64,000 nucleotides of DNA from Canna indica (GCA_034359265.1 CP136890.1:84717501-84781500), one strand, 5' to 3'; positions 48,731 through 60,360 are shown, numbered from the stretch's first letter. Program-made: numbers and translations. Notes: generated from the sequence alone by a model not told the origin.

Positions 48731-49418
48731 GCCAATTTTCTAACTTCTCCCTCGGGTTAAGATGGTAACCCGGCCATATGCTTAACTTATTATATCTATT
48801 TGAATATCAATAATAGAGTAATAACGGGTCAAGATAATATAATGAAAATAAGCTACATATATGACATCTAAGTTTTACTAACATTCCTAATAAGAATAGC
48901 CGTACTAAGAGATTGTCTTTACTATTGTATAAGAGGACACGATTGAGTTTACTTATATAATTCATGAATCGTATACACTATAACACAATTGACCTATAGA
49001 GATACAAAATTAGAGATAAATTATATTTTTTTTCTAAATCTTCATATTTAGAGACTATTAGATAAAATTTGTTCCTAATTAGCTTCTAAAGATTTATAGA
49101 AACAACAACATAGTCACTTAATTGGTTTGACTCTACGGGTCCGTTCATTTCACAATATATTAAGGTGCAACACAGAACAACATATGTCGTCCGATGTTCG
49201 TTTACAAAAATATGTCAAGTATGGGATAAAAATTTATCTCGGTATAGTACACCGAGCTCATTTCCTTGTTACTCCAAATTTGAGTAACAAGAGCTTGTTA
49301 CTTTGGTACAAGGCTTAAAATGACCTTATTATCCTTAATATTTTAAACCTTATTATTCACCCAAATTCATTGAGTTGAACGGCGGCGTGTATGGAAGATA
49401 GAAAAAAATCGTGATCAG
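48731..49418. other. intergenic; possible PIF-like terminus
   Basis: AT-rich. GGGTCCGTTCATTTCACAAT at 49137 resembles a PIF/Harbinger terminal repeat and may start the element that contains the transposase remnant at 50064, but no matching right end or target duplication was found. Confidence 0.35.
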
Positions 49419-49489
49419 TTTTCTTCTCTCCCACCGTTAAATTTTCTCCGGCGTGGATGTCGCTTGTAGGGCGTCTCGTCATCAGCTGC

Positions 49490-49722
49490 GGCGTCATCAG
49501 CAAAGACATCGCAGCTCTATGCTGCGGCGCCCGGCGTCATCAACAATCGCTGATGTCGCAGGCGGGCATCAGCGATTGCTGATGTCGCCTGTGTGATTGC
49601 TAATGTCGCGGGACATCAGCAATCGCTGATGCCCGCCTGCGACATCAGCAATTGCTGATGATTGCTGATGTCTTGTGTCATCGGCGATTGCTGATGATAG
49701 GCGACATCAACAATCGCTGATG
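49490..49722. repeat. inverted-repeat cluster of ATCAGC/GCTGAT motifs, including a perfect 38-bp palindrome
   Basis: The arms 49549-49586 and 49612-49649 are perfect reverse complements (38 bp, 25-bp loop). The surrounding bases repeat CATCAGCAATCGCTGATG-like words at least seven times in both orientations. It has no coding content and is much more GC-rich than its flanks. Confidence 0.9.
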
Positions 49723-50063
49723 CCTTATTTTTTTAGATTATTTTTTTATTTAAATAGTTGATTAATTTTTTTAATAGTATAAATTAATTATGTTTATGCA
49801 TAGTATTAATTTTTGATGCATATTTCATAAAATTGATTAAGGATGCTGCAAAATTTTTATTTGTGCAAACTAAGGAAATTGTAAATTTTTTATTTGTGCA
49901 TAGTATTAATTTTTTATGCATGCTAGCTAATGTTTGATTGATTATTTGCACGTGAGAGTTCAAGAATTTGCATCAGGTATATATTTTTCTATATTCTTTT
50001 CAAAAATTGCTAGATATTTTGTTTGCATAAATAGCTAATATTGTTAATTATTTTTATAGTATA

Positions 50064-50369
50064 ATGGATCGACGCCAACTACATTGTTATTATTTGATCA
50101 ACATGCTAGCTATGTATGCTGCTACATTTTTTTATCTGCATTTCATTTGTAGAAGAAATTATGAGAGAAAAACTCTATATGAAAGAAATATGTCACGATT
50201 TGAGACTCGTGATATGTTAGATTTCATAATTACATGCAGTGATATAAATTATTTATGGGAATTAAGAATATTTAAAAATGATTTTGCAAAATTTTGTAAG
50301 CTTCTATCAGTGCGTGATGGATTCACTGTAATATTTAAAGCTTTCTATAAAATGGCTCGCGCGGCATAA
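50064..50369 (+). pseudogene. PIF/Harbinger transposase N-terminal remnant
   Basis: The 101-codon frame contains the N-terminal pattern of plant PIF transposases: a hydrophobic start, then RFETRDMLDFIITCSDINYL and ELRIFKNDFAKFCKLLSVRD. It ends before any catalytic motif. The 5' exon of an unrelated gene begins shortly after, so the element is truncated here. Confidence 0.4.
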
Positions 50370-50429
50370 TTCCCTCTCTTTCTCCCTTGGACAAGAAAAA
50401 GCCCTGGTCGCTTATGTTTTTCCTCTCAC

Positions 50430-50640
50430 TCGACGAAACCTCAACCCGCGTCCCCCATTCTCTTCTGGCGACAAAACCCTTAACCCGATCGCCGCCGACT
50501 CTACTCGTCTCTCCTGCTCACCGAGAGTCCACGCGTCCCCCTTCTCCTCTGGCGACAAAACTCTCAACCCGATCGCCGCCGACTCTCCTCGTCTCTCCTG
50601 CTCTCCTGCTTGTCGAGAGTCCGAACTATTTTCCTCCCCC
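50430..50640. repeat. direct repeat of about 95 bp in a 5'UTR-like region
   Basis: CTCTGGCGACAAAAC, then AACCCGATCGCCGCCGACTC and TCTCCTGCT, occurs twice (about 50463-50525 and 50547-50612) with a CGAGAGTCC spacer. It lies just ahead of the ATG at 50653 and is GC-rich, like the promoter or leader of an expressed gene. Confidence 0.7.
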
Positions 50641-50652
50641 ATCTCATCTACT

Positions 50653-53600
50653 ATGAGGATCCGAAAGAGGCCAAATCCCTCCCCCGCTTCCCTCCCCTTG
50701 TCTCCTCCTCTTCCTCTTCCCGTCTCAGATCCATCGCAAGGGCAAGATGGAGGCAAGGATAAGAATGGTGCTACAGGTGCTCATATTCTTCATCTCCTAT
50801 TCTAGATTTGGTCTTCTGGATCATTCTGTTGCTTTATTTGCCTCTTTTGGAAGACCCCCTTCTTGCTATTGGGGGCCTAATTAATGGGTGCAATGTGGTG
50901 ATTCAAGCATAACCCCGCCGTGGGATGTGGACTTTGGGATCTGATGCAGGTTCTGAGGAAGATGGGTCAACCGAGTGTTTATCCGCACTTCAAAATGAGC
51001 TATTTATATTTGGGGATTTCATTCTTGCACGTGTTGTTTTTCCCCTTTGTATCTCATTCCCATCTCTATAAGTGTCTTAGTTTTAGGAGTTTTGTTTTTC
51101 ATTTAGTTAATCTCTTCTAGCTTTAGGCACATTTTAAACAGTCTTCTCCCTTGAGCTTGTTCTGCAGAGTTGAGTTTGGTCCTGCTAAGAAGATGAAATC
51201 ATCGTTCTCCTTTCTTTATTCTTTTTGATGTAATTAATTTTTGTTTATGTATGCTTCTCATACCGTAAAAACCCTAATGGTATAGGGCTCTTACAGATTG
51301 GGAAGAAACCCTAATGGTATCATCCTACTTAAATAATATTCCTTTTCTACCCTGTTGGTTGATGTTGATTCTATAACCGTTTCCTACGAAAAGACTAGCT
51401 CTGGAGATGTAGAGATTATTTTCATTATTTGGGTATTTATATCAGCAAGTACTGATTTCATTTGCACTAGTGATGCCCTATTGTTATAATTGTTAAAGAG
51501 AGTAAATTGCTCAAACTAAGAACAATATTTGTTTTGGGTTTTAGCATACTTTGTAATTGGCTTGGTGCAGAAATATTTTACCATACTAGCATGCCTTATA
51601 TCCTTTTCTACTCTTATTTTCCTATAGATCCCTACTGGCGTAGTCTCCTCAAATCAGAGATTATGCTATTGCAATATCTTTACTGCTGTCGTTTTCTCTT
51701 GTATAGCATTATTTATTGGAAGCACATTCATTACAATTGATGTCAAGGAGGTATACTAATCATGTTTATTTCACCGTCTTTTGTATAATTTTCTATAGAA
51801 TGATCATAGTAATTTGATTGACAATTTCATCTCCTTGTTTTCTTTTAAATTATTGCATCTTGCATCAATAATTCCAAAAATCTCATCTGAACCATATACT
51901 CTATACATATCCTTTCTACCATGGAGTTGTGGAAGGTTAGTGCAGCAGTATGGTTTTGCTACCGTCGTAATTTGTTAGTAGGTTTACTCAGCTCTTTTGG
52001 CCTTTGTATTCCAGTTACTAATTTGTTTATTCAGCTCTTTGGCTTTTCTTAATAGTTTTCTTATTAGAGCAAAAAATGCATTTTACTAGTTTTCTTCTTC
52101 TCTTATAGGTCATATTAACTGAAAAGTTTTGATGGATTAAAATGAAATTATAATTTGCTATCTTTGCAATTATTAGAAATCTAAAACCTTCTTTAATTTC
52201 ATTCAGCAAATGGAACTATTAGAGGTCAAACACGACATGCTTCAGAAACCTCGGATTTCCTCCACAACCAAGCCCGTCTTGTTCACCGAGCTATATCCCC
52301 TGAGATTTTATTTCTCTACTCTAGCTCTTTCTGACCCCTTCTCTTGAATATGCATAATGTAAATTGATATGTTATTTCTTAAAATCATACATTAGGAATC
52401 TAGTATATTTTGCATTCTTGCATTATATCTTGCTTCTGAATGTATTTAGTTAAAAATTGTTTGTTACATTGTTATCTTTACCTTGTATCTGATTTTAACC
52501 TTTTATATCTCGTTTTAGTTTTTAACAGTTCCTCTAAACCACGGTGCCATAATGACTAGTAGCTTAGATATTCTGAACCTCGTATTTAATGTTTGCACAT
52601 CCCTTCCTAAGATTGGATTATGCTATTTGGCTACATGATAGCAATGTCTCAATGATGTTTCCTGGGTTTGCAGGTTCTTCCTTTTTCCGTGATGATACCC
52701 GATTCCGTGATAATTTTCATTTTTTAATATAAATGTATGTGTAATTTTCGTGCAATGTAGTATTGACTTGAAGTGCTGAAAATTAATGAAAAGCAAATCC
52801 TTAACATGAACTGTTGCAATATGATATACAAAGAGATGTTAATCTAAGGCAACTATCATAACCTCCAGTTGGTCTAAAGATCTGGCCTCCTCACTTCAGT
52901 AAATAAAATGTCATTTGTTGCTTATATTTAGAGGCCTACTGCCACACTTGTTTCGCTCTTATCCATATATGGTGATGTTGTACAGCTTATAAATTCGGAT
53001 TATAACTCTTATAATTGTTGGTTAAACTTATATCTGATATTCATTTTTGTTTATCAACCAAAATTGTATATCTGATAGGCTTTTCTGCAGAGATGAATCC
53101 TGAAATGGTTAAAATGGCATCTCAAACAATGAGCAAAATGTCCCCGGAAGAGTTTCAGAAAATATTAAAAGTTGCTTCTTCTCTCACTACCAATCAAACT
53201 CCTCAACTGGTCACAACAACTGGTAGTGCCCAGATATTAGAAAATTGTTTCCAATCTGATATAGGAAGTTCCTTTAGGTTACAATCTGACATAGGAGAAA
53301 AAAAATTTGAGGATGCATTTCTCAGTTCAAGAATGGGTCAATCCTCATCTAGCATTCCAACTTCCATGGATGATTTGCAATGTGGTCATTACTACTACCT
53401 TTTTTAAGCCTTGTTCTCAAATGTGCCGCTTGAAGTCATTAGCCTATTCACATTACTGGATAGAAGATGAGGACAAGCACATTAGATGCAGCTAGAGCGG
53501 AACTTGGTCTCTTAGTGCTATACCTGAATAAAGTACTTGAGTGAGATAAGATTTGTCAAGCTATATCCAGTATGGGTCAAAGTACTTGAGTGATGGAAAA

Positions 53601-53890
53601 CTTGGTACTGCTCAAAATGTTCTAGGACCTAGGTTGACAAAAAAGAGCTGAATTTGTTAATTTTCCTCTAAATAGCCAGTCTCGTTGCGTATATAGGATA
53701 ATCAAATTGTCCTTTTTTTCTCTATCTGTTATGTAATGCTCTAGAGTAACCTCATGTATACATTTTCAGGGAACACAAGTTTGTATACGGCTTGCAAGAA
53801 GAATTTGTATTTGACCAGCTATTTCAAAGTTCTGAAAATACTCTAGATGATTTGATATGGACTGATCATACTGCATTTTCTTCAAAGAAG
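50653..53890 (+). CDS. unidentified multi-exon gene (5' part), CACTA inserted in a later intron
   Basis: Exon 1 (50653-50776) starts MRIRKRPNPSPASLPLSPP and ends at GCTACAG/GTGCTC. Exon 2 begins after GATGCAG (about 50947) and continues in phase: SEEDGSTECLSALQNELFIF. A plausible exon follows TTCATTCAG near 52208 (SETSDFLHNQARLVHRAISP). Another starts at 53091 after TTTTCTGCAG and carries MNPEMVKMASQTMSKMSPEE, a repeat like those of OEP61-type proteins. The clearest exon is 53770-53890 (EHKFVYGLQEEFVFDQLFQS through DLIWTDHTAF), with ACATTTTCAG and AAG/GTACTT borders. I cannot connect all phases or name the protein. Downstream exons are not found within the window, so the gene may be broken by the CACTA insertion or may lie mostly further right. 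Confidence 0.45.
53091..53407 (+). other. exon with OEP61-like MSPEE repeat
   Basis: This open stretch reads EMNPEMVKMASQTMSKMSPE then EFQKILKVASSL. It matches the form MxPxMxKxASxMxxKMSPEExQKM found repeatedly in the chloroplast/ER TPR receptor OEP61 (TPR7). The remainder is Ser/Gln-rich. The 3' splice point of this exon is unclear; 53407 is only where the frame stops. One repeat alone does not prove that the gene is an OEP61 homologue. Confidence 0.45.
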
Positions 53891-53919
53891 GTACTTCTAT
53901 ATTCAAATTTAAACTACTA

Positions 53920-54280
53920 GAATTATCGTCATCACCGACGGTTGAAGCCGTGGCGGAACCGTCGGTGATAACTATCACGGACGGCGCTAGCCGTGGCGAA
54001 AAGTCGTCATTGATGTGGCGTCTCAGATAAGTTGTGACGACGTCTCTCGGCCGTCACAAGTAATCATCAGTGACAGCCGCCTGTGGCTGTCACTGATTTA
54101 AACACATCAGTGATGGCTGTAGGTGGCTGTCACTGATACCAACACATCAGCCACGGCCCAGGGCCGTTGGTGATACTATTAGCAATCGTGATATTTGATG
54201 CTGCCCAGGCCATCAATCATTTACGATAAGCTTTCAGTCATGGCTTAGTGACGGTCGACCGTGGGTAAGCCGTGACTAAA
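53920..54280. repeat. CACTA left subterminal repeat region
   Basis: Multiple GTGACGGxCG, CAGTGATGGCTGTAGGTGGC-like and CCGTCGGTGAT motifs lie in both orientations. The matching array is at 57640-58040. In this superfamily such motifs bind the TNPA-type protein. Confidence 0.75.
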
Positions 54281-54479
54281 GGTATATCTTGTAATTGAAA
54301 AAAATGAAAATTATATAAATTTCTGTATACAATGATATATAGACTACAACCTATTTTCAATCACATATTACAACCAAAAAATATCATACACATGCATTTG
54401 AAATCAAACATACAAGTTTTACGTAAATATCATCAATCTAAGCCTCAAACCGAAGGCAAATAAGTTTTACAATAAACCA

Positions 54480-54858
54480 AAATCTAACGGCTACGGCAGA
54501 GGCGATGGAGTCGACAGTGATTGGGTCGGGAACGTCGATTGGGTCGAGGAGGACGATGGCTGCGACATCATCGGTAGAAGGCTAGAGTGAGACGCAATCT
54601 GAGTGATGAGTGCCTGCATGTTCTGCATCGTCTGTCTCAACTCTTCATTCATTCGTCTCTGCTCCTCCATTGCTTGTCTCTGTTGGGTGAGCTTCGACTC
54701 CAAGGTCTCTATCCGGCTCTAGTCCTGCGCCCGGGATATCGAGGGCCGCTCACCCGCAGCCGGAGGGGTCGGTGCCCCAAGTGGCCCGAGCATGGCGCGT
54801 GCATGACCACTGTTTTCAAAGTCATAAATACGATCGTGCTCCCAGCCACCTGTGGCCT
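54480..54858 (-). pseudogene. TNPA/transposase_24-like C-terminal fragment of the CACTA element
   Basis: The minus-strand frames give GWEHDRIYDFENSGHARAML, then a TLESKLTQQRQAMEEQRRMN coiled-coil-like stretch and a Ser/Pro/Gln-rich tail. This order (HxRVYxF..., then QRxxMEE coiled coil) is that of the second protein of plant CACTA elements. Only the last part is present, directly abutting TNP2 sequence at about 54858. Confidence 0.6.
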
Positions 54859-56512
54859 CCAAATATGGCAATTTCGAAAAGATTTTTTTTTCACCCAGTT
54901 ATATGTTTGACTAAAGCCTGAAATTCTTACATTCCGACTAAAAGTAATCTCTAGAAGCAATTGAACACGTGCTAACATCTGTTCACCAGACAACACCGGT
55001 GGTGGTTCATCTCTTTCGACGCTACCCTGGGTAAATTTGTCATGATTTCTTCGATATTGATGGTTAGACGGTAGGAATCGGCGATGACAAATAAAGAAGG
55101 GAATTTTTTGACCGTTCTCAAGACCGAAGGATTTTGAGTGTTCCATGCAATACGGGCAAAAGAGTCGCCTATGCGTGCTCTAACCAGACAACATGTCATA
55201 GGTCGGGAAATCATTGATTGTCCATAATATAGTAGCTCGTAAAGTGGAGTTTTGTTTCCGGTGACAATCATAAATGACAGCTCCCTCAACCCACAATGTT
55301 TTCAGTTCATCAATTAGGGGTCGGAGAAACACGTCAATTTTTTTGCGAGGATCCCTAGGACTCGGAATAATCATCGAAAGATAGATAAATTCATCTTTCA
55401 TACACATCGAGGGCGGCAAATTATAAATTGTTAACAACACTGGCCATATTGAATATGGAGTTGCCGAATTACCAAACGGATTAAAATCATTTGTGCAATC
55501 CCAACCTGATATTTTTAGTCTCCCTAGCAAATGAAAGATAACATCTATCCAAATATTTCCATGCTTCACTGTCGGATGGATGAGTCATTACTGGATCATC
55601 ACGACTTCTTGCATGCCAACTCATATAGGGGGCAGTCTTTTCCGACATGAACAACCTTTGAAGTCTCGGTATCAGTGGAAAATACCGAAGGATGTTCACA
55701 TACCGAACATTGCTCTAACTGTGCATTTTCTTTATAATATAAAATGCAGTTATTTGGGCACACGTGTATCCTTTCGTACCCAAGCTCTAATTTCCTCATC
55801 TACTTTTTTGTCTTATAAAAGGTTGACTCAAGCTTGTTATTTGGAGGTAGCATACCATTGATAAAGCCTGCAATTCGATCAAACGTAATCTCGTCGATAT
55901 TACAATCGGACTTGATGTTCAGGAGTTGTGTCTATCATTGCCGAAAATTTTGTATAATTAGGACAATTCTCATACAAAGGTTCATCGACAGTTTTCAACA
56001 TCTCGTAAAATTTTGCAACCTCTTTATTATGCAATTCAATCTGTATCACAGGTTGTTCTTCAGTGACTTTAACTGTCGTAGTATATGGTGGCACTATCGT
56101 CTTAGTAACTAACTCAATATTATCATTTAAATGGAATTGTCCTCCAAGATTATTCAGAATCATTGTTCTATAAGGATTATGTGGATTGGAAGAAGAAACA
56201 CCAGTAGAAGAAGATTCACCATGAGTTTGGAATACAGGATTGCTCGACGTCCCGTCTTGACGTGACTCCTCATGACAATTCCATAAAAATTATCTTGATG
56301 GGAATCCGTTTGTATACAAATGCATTGTGACAGTTTTTCGGTCCAAAAATCTTATGTTCGAATATTTTCGGCACAGACATCGGATTAATATCACTAAGGA
56401 ATTTTTTATTTGAGTAGGCAAAATTTAAGAAGTAAGTTACGTCTACTCGAAATTCGTCCGTTATAGCTCCACGATGAATTCGTCGGTACATCCAACTTCG
56501 ATCGCCCGACAT
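54859..56512 (-). pseudogene. CACTA TNP2 transposase, N-terminal half, frameshifted
   Basis: A transposase-associated domain starts at 56512 (MSGDRSWMYRRIHRGAITDE). TNP2 blocks follow: LELGYERIHVCPNNCILYYK (about 55790-55740), GWDCTNDFNPFGNSATPYSI with WPVLLTIYNLPPSMCMKDEF (about 55505-55400), IDVFLRPLIDELKTLWVEG (about 55345-55285), ILWTINDFPTYDMLSG (about 55225-55180), and MEHSKSFGLENGQ to HRRFLPSNHQYRRN (about 55146-55050). It stops at NWVKKKSFRNCHIW (about 54859), where other TNP2 proteins continue with the rest of the catalytic region. Frameshifts lie near 56270, 55600 and 55170. Inactive. Confidence 0.85.
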
Positions 56513-56934
56513 GTTCTATCAATAAGTTGGCAATATTTTTAGGTGATGTGTTTAGGGATGATCCTATTCCATTCAGGATTTATGTTATTTATATTGCATT
56601 TAGAATTTCTTTTAGTCATTAACTTCATTCTAAATTTCGGCAGCATCTCCCTATAGTTCTGCGAATACGCATATCATCTGGGCGTGTATCGGAGAACAAG
56701 GGAGATACAAGCTAAAATTTAAAAATGAATAATGACTAAAAAAAATAAACTAAGTGCAATATAAATAACTATGTTCCCAAATTGTCCAATTAGGGACAAT
56801 TCAAGGGTTGTACGTCGTATAAAAGATCATTTACTTCGTTTACATGAACATACAACCCCCGAACGGATTTAAGGTTTTGCAAAATTAAAACTTGACTCGT
56901 CGATGCGTACGTGAAACGTGTCAACTCGTCTTGA

Positions 56935-57145
56935 TTTTTTTTCTAAATTTGTGGATGCTGGTGCGAGTCCACAGTGGATGATTACGCGCGAGTCCTAAGT
57001 CGACGATTTCGCACGAGTCCAAAGAGGACGATTTCGGCACGAGTCCATCCATTATGGAAGATTTTGACATGAGTCCACTATGGACGATTTGGCCGCGAGT
57101 CCAAAGTGGATGATTCCGGCGCAAGTCCTCGGTGGACGATTCCAT
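56935..57145. repeat. tandem repeat of about 31 bp, seven copies, in the CACTA interior
   Basis: Units carry (G/A)CGAGTCC, then xxxGTGGACGATT in varied form (for example GCGAGTCCAAAGTGGATGAT). They lie upstream of the TNP2 start on the minus strand, the position of the promoter or leader of the element. Confidence 0.8.
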
Positions 57146-57639
57146 TAATACTAATTAATTAATATTAAACTAATTTTATTAAACTAATTTCATTAAATAA
57201 TCTAAAAATAATTAAACCCTAATCAACATTAACCATTAATTAACATTAACCAAACCAATTAATTAACTAATTAACAATTAATTTCTTATAATTAACAATA
57301 AAAAAAGGGTTTAATTAAACCCTAATCAAGTAATTTATTAGGGTTAATTTAACCCTAATCATCAACAGTAGTCGGCATCACTGTCGGCTACTATTGCATT
57401 GAATTGGGGCTGATGGTAATCGGCCCCAAATCATGGTGTCGGCGTGTAAACGCCGGCGCGGAGAGGGGGAGATGGGGATCGAGAGGATCGGAGGAGATGC
57501 TTACCGGCTGGGAGAGGGACACCAGCGACAGACGGCAACCGGTAGCCACGGACGGTGACGGCAACAGGCGACAGCGGCGGGAGCAGAGAAGAAAGAGGAA
57601 GAAAGAGGAAGAAAGAGGAAGGGTTGGGCACGAACGCAA

Positions 57640-58050
57640 ATAAAAAGGATTTTCACCGACGACTCGCCAGCCATCGGAAAACCGTGGATACGTAATTTTA
57701 ATATGACTGACGGTTCACCCTCTCTACGCCATCAGTGAAGAGTGTTTTATTTTCGCGCTGCATTTGCGCCATTAATTAATAAGCGACGACCGCTTCTAGC
57801 CGTGACTAATGACTTATTCATATCACCAACGGCTCTCTCGCCCCCACTAAGCCGTGGCTAATAAATTATTTTATTTTGCACCCCGTGCGCGCCATCAACT
57901 ATGAACGACGGCCCTAGGCTGCCGTATGCGAGCTGCGGTTGATTTGCTTACATTAGCCATGGCCGCTGCGGTCGTCGAAATGCCGTGAATGATTCTGACG
58001 GTCGAGACGGCCGTCGGTGATTCCCGTGGTTGATGTGATATATTCTAGTA
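57640..58050. repeat. CACTA right subterminal repeat region
   Basis: Inverted and direct copies of the CGACGGC/GCCGTxG motifs that also fill the left subterminal zone. Confidence 0.75.
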
Positions 58051-58056
58051 GTGTTA

Positions 58057-59199
58057 CATGAACTTTTGAGCAGTAACACTTCTACTTCCCTTCTACTATT
58101 TCGCTTGAGTAGCTCATGTTAATACGCCCATGTAGATTGTAAATGCATGTGCTACCTCTTTAATATGATTCATCTATAAGCAATGATTGTATTCATGTTG
58201 GTTCATTGGTAGACTTTTCTTACTATTATGAATTAACTATCAATTTGATACCTATCCTCTAAAGTTGGCAACATATTTTAATTTTTAATAGCTGAAGTAT
58301 AGGTATTGGTTCAGGTCTTGCATATGCTTTTTTCTTCGATAGTCGATGATCCAATGATGGCCTGAAAGGAGATTAGAATGTAAAATCCAAGATAGCATAT
58401 TTTTGTGTTTGATTTTGTGGAGGTTGATTCAGGAAGTGGCATCTAATATGTGTTGTCAGTTGGAGGTAATTCATGAGCACTACATGTGAGAAGCATAACC
58501 TAACAAAGTAGTTCTTGTTAGATCAGTATTTTTGCTTATCGGTTTCTTCTAAGTGTTAAACTAAGCATAATGGACATGGTGCTTCCTTTAGTTGCTTTAT
58601 TTTCTTCTAAAAATATATACATGGTGCTTCCTTTAGTTGCTTGTTTTCTTCCATTCTTCCTTCTTTTAGAAGATAACTTGTGTTAATAATTTTGTTTGAT
58701 GCTGAAACTTGTTCAAGATGCATTCAAGGGGCTCCATTCTTTTATCTTTTTATTCAGACACTAGCCCTAGAACAAGAAACATATTCAGCTTTAGTTCATG
58801 AACTGAATTTAAAAATTAGCAAAATTAACCTTTAATTCGGGAAGCATTTGATTACACAATGAATATATTGACACCAAGCATTTGCTACATGTCAAGTCTA
58901 ATCCATCCGAAAATTGAGTCCATTTTTCTTTGTGTATCTTTGAAAACTATTATTGCATGTCGGTGTCATTAGTGTCTAGAGAGAATAAGTTTTATATCGC
59001 ATATCAAATGTACACTCTTTTGAACAAGGGATTCCTATCAACATATCTGTCTTCACAGTAATTTCATTGTTGTGCATGCATTGCTTGACTTAGTTAACTT
59101 CATTGTGATATTAGATATATGTGATATATATTTCATGGAATGTGAATAACTAATGACACTTGAATAGGACAATACTAAGAGCGAGTGCCATAAATCAAA
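58057..59199. other. intron or intergenic sequence right of the CACTA element
   Basis: No exon of the 50.6-53.9 kb gene could be recognised here. ACATGGTGCTTCCTTTAGTTGC is directly repeated near 58577 and 58620. Confidence 0.4.
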
Positions 59200-59313
59200 T
59201 GAGCTTTATTGTAATCCAATGACCCAAAACCACCAGCCGCATAGATTTGACCATTGACTTCAGAACAAGCCAAGTCATGCCGAGCAACATTCGTCTTAGA
59301 TAGCAAGTTCCAT
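59200..59313 (-). pseudogene. kelch-repeat (F-box/kelch type) gene fragment
   Basis: On the minus strand, after an AACTTGCAG acceptor-like sequence (ending at 59314), the frame reads WNLLSKTNVARHDLACSEVN then GQIYAAGGFGS. This is a kelch blade with the diagnostic GG doublet, in the form found in plant F-box/kelch proteins. It loses similarity after the GG and meets a stop near 59180. About one blade survives; no F-box is present nearby. An isolated captured or relic exon is likely. Confidence 0.65.
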
Positions 59314-60360
59314 CTGCAAGTTGATTACTTGATTTCAATTTGCTCTTATCATAATTTGATGTGAAATTTAATTTAGTCTTTTAAATTTTAAACTTAATTT
59401 GAATTTAGTTTTTTAATCAGACTTTTTTTAATATACACGCAATTAAGTTATACACAAATGATCTTAAGAACATGATCTACAATTCAAAATAACAACATAA
59501 AATAGTCATTTGATGATAAAAAATGTTAAAATTTTATGCAGTTCTGGAATTAGAACTTAAAAATGTTAAAATTTTATATAGCTCTTTATTAAATTTTTTT
59601 TTTTTTCTTATATAGTTATGGAATTGGAATTTAAAAGATGAGAACACTTGGAAGCACATTTGTTGGAAAATTTTATAACAAGTTAGCTACTTTTATTTTA
59701 GAAGATAATACAATCTACTTTTGTTGACTATAACAAGCTAGTTATTCTGTACACTTAATACTTAATTTATTTTTGTTGATATATACTAAGTTCGGATAAT
59801 GTTATGTTTTAGTAGTTTGGATTTATGTAATGTATTTTACTTAATATAAAAATATTCTTTATATTGATCTATGTAATGTTTTTGATTTTAGTAGTTTGTT
59901 AATAAACCGAGAATTTACTTTTGTGACAAGCTGAGATTAAATTTACTTTTGTATGACAACTTAAAAATGCTCTATTTAGTGACAGATCATAGTTTGAAAA
60001 AGTTATATAAGTATATATGATAATTAAAAAATACTACTATTGTAAAATCAAGTAATAGCAAGTCAAGCATACTATAAGAATAGTATATAATAACGGTTTG
60101 CAAATGTTATATAAATATATATTGTATAGAGAAGTAATAGTAGGTTATACATGCGATAATAAATTAATCCTAACGGATAAAAAATGTTATAAAATAATAT
60201 TCATGTAGCATTCGTAATTGCATTTCTGAAATACTATTGTAATCTCCCTACATAAGATAGCGTGCGATTTGACAGTGTTTTGGTTAATGCTATACACTAC
60301 TTATGATAGTGTTTATGACATGCTATTAATGATTATTATTATTATAGTGATTAAAGAGTG
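59314..60360. other. AT-rich sequence upstream of the PIF transposase
   Basis: No coding frames are supported. Repeated words (AAAATGTTAAAATTTTAT near 59520 and 59562) suggest degenerate duplication. Confidence 0.45.

Larger units (their letters stand above)
53912..58053 (-). mobile_element. CACTA (En/Spm) transposon, 4,142 bp, internally deleted, TTA TSD
   Basis: The right end reads, inverted, CACTACTAGAATATATCAC. The left end reads AACTACTAGAATTATCGTC, with the first base of the CACTA terminus changed. TTA flanks both ends (53909-53911 and 58054-58056), the 3-bp duplication of CACTA elements. Both subterminal zones are crowded with short GCCGTGG/ACCGTCGGTGAT-type repeats. Inside, on the minus strand, are a TNP2 remnant and the tail of a TNPA-like protein, joined by an internal deletion. 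It sits 21 bp downstream of an exon's 5' splice site, inside an intron. Confidence 0.9.

Noticed and set aside
49490..49722. CRISPR-like array
   Set aside because: The repeated words occur in both orientations, spacers are not uniform, and the context is a plant nuclear genome.
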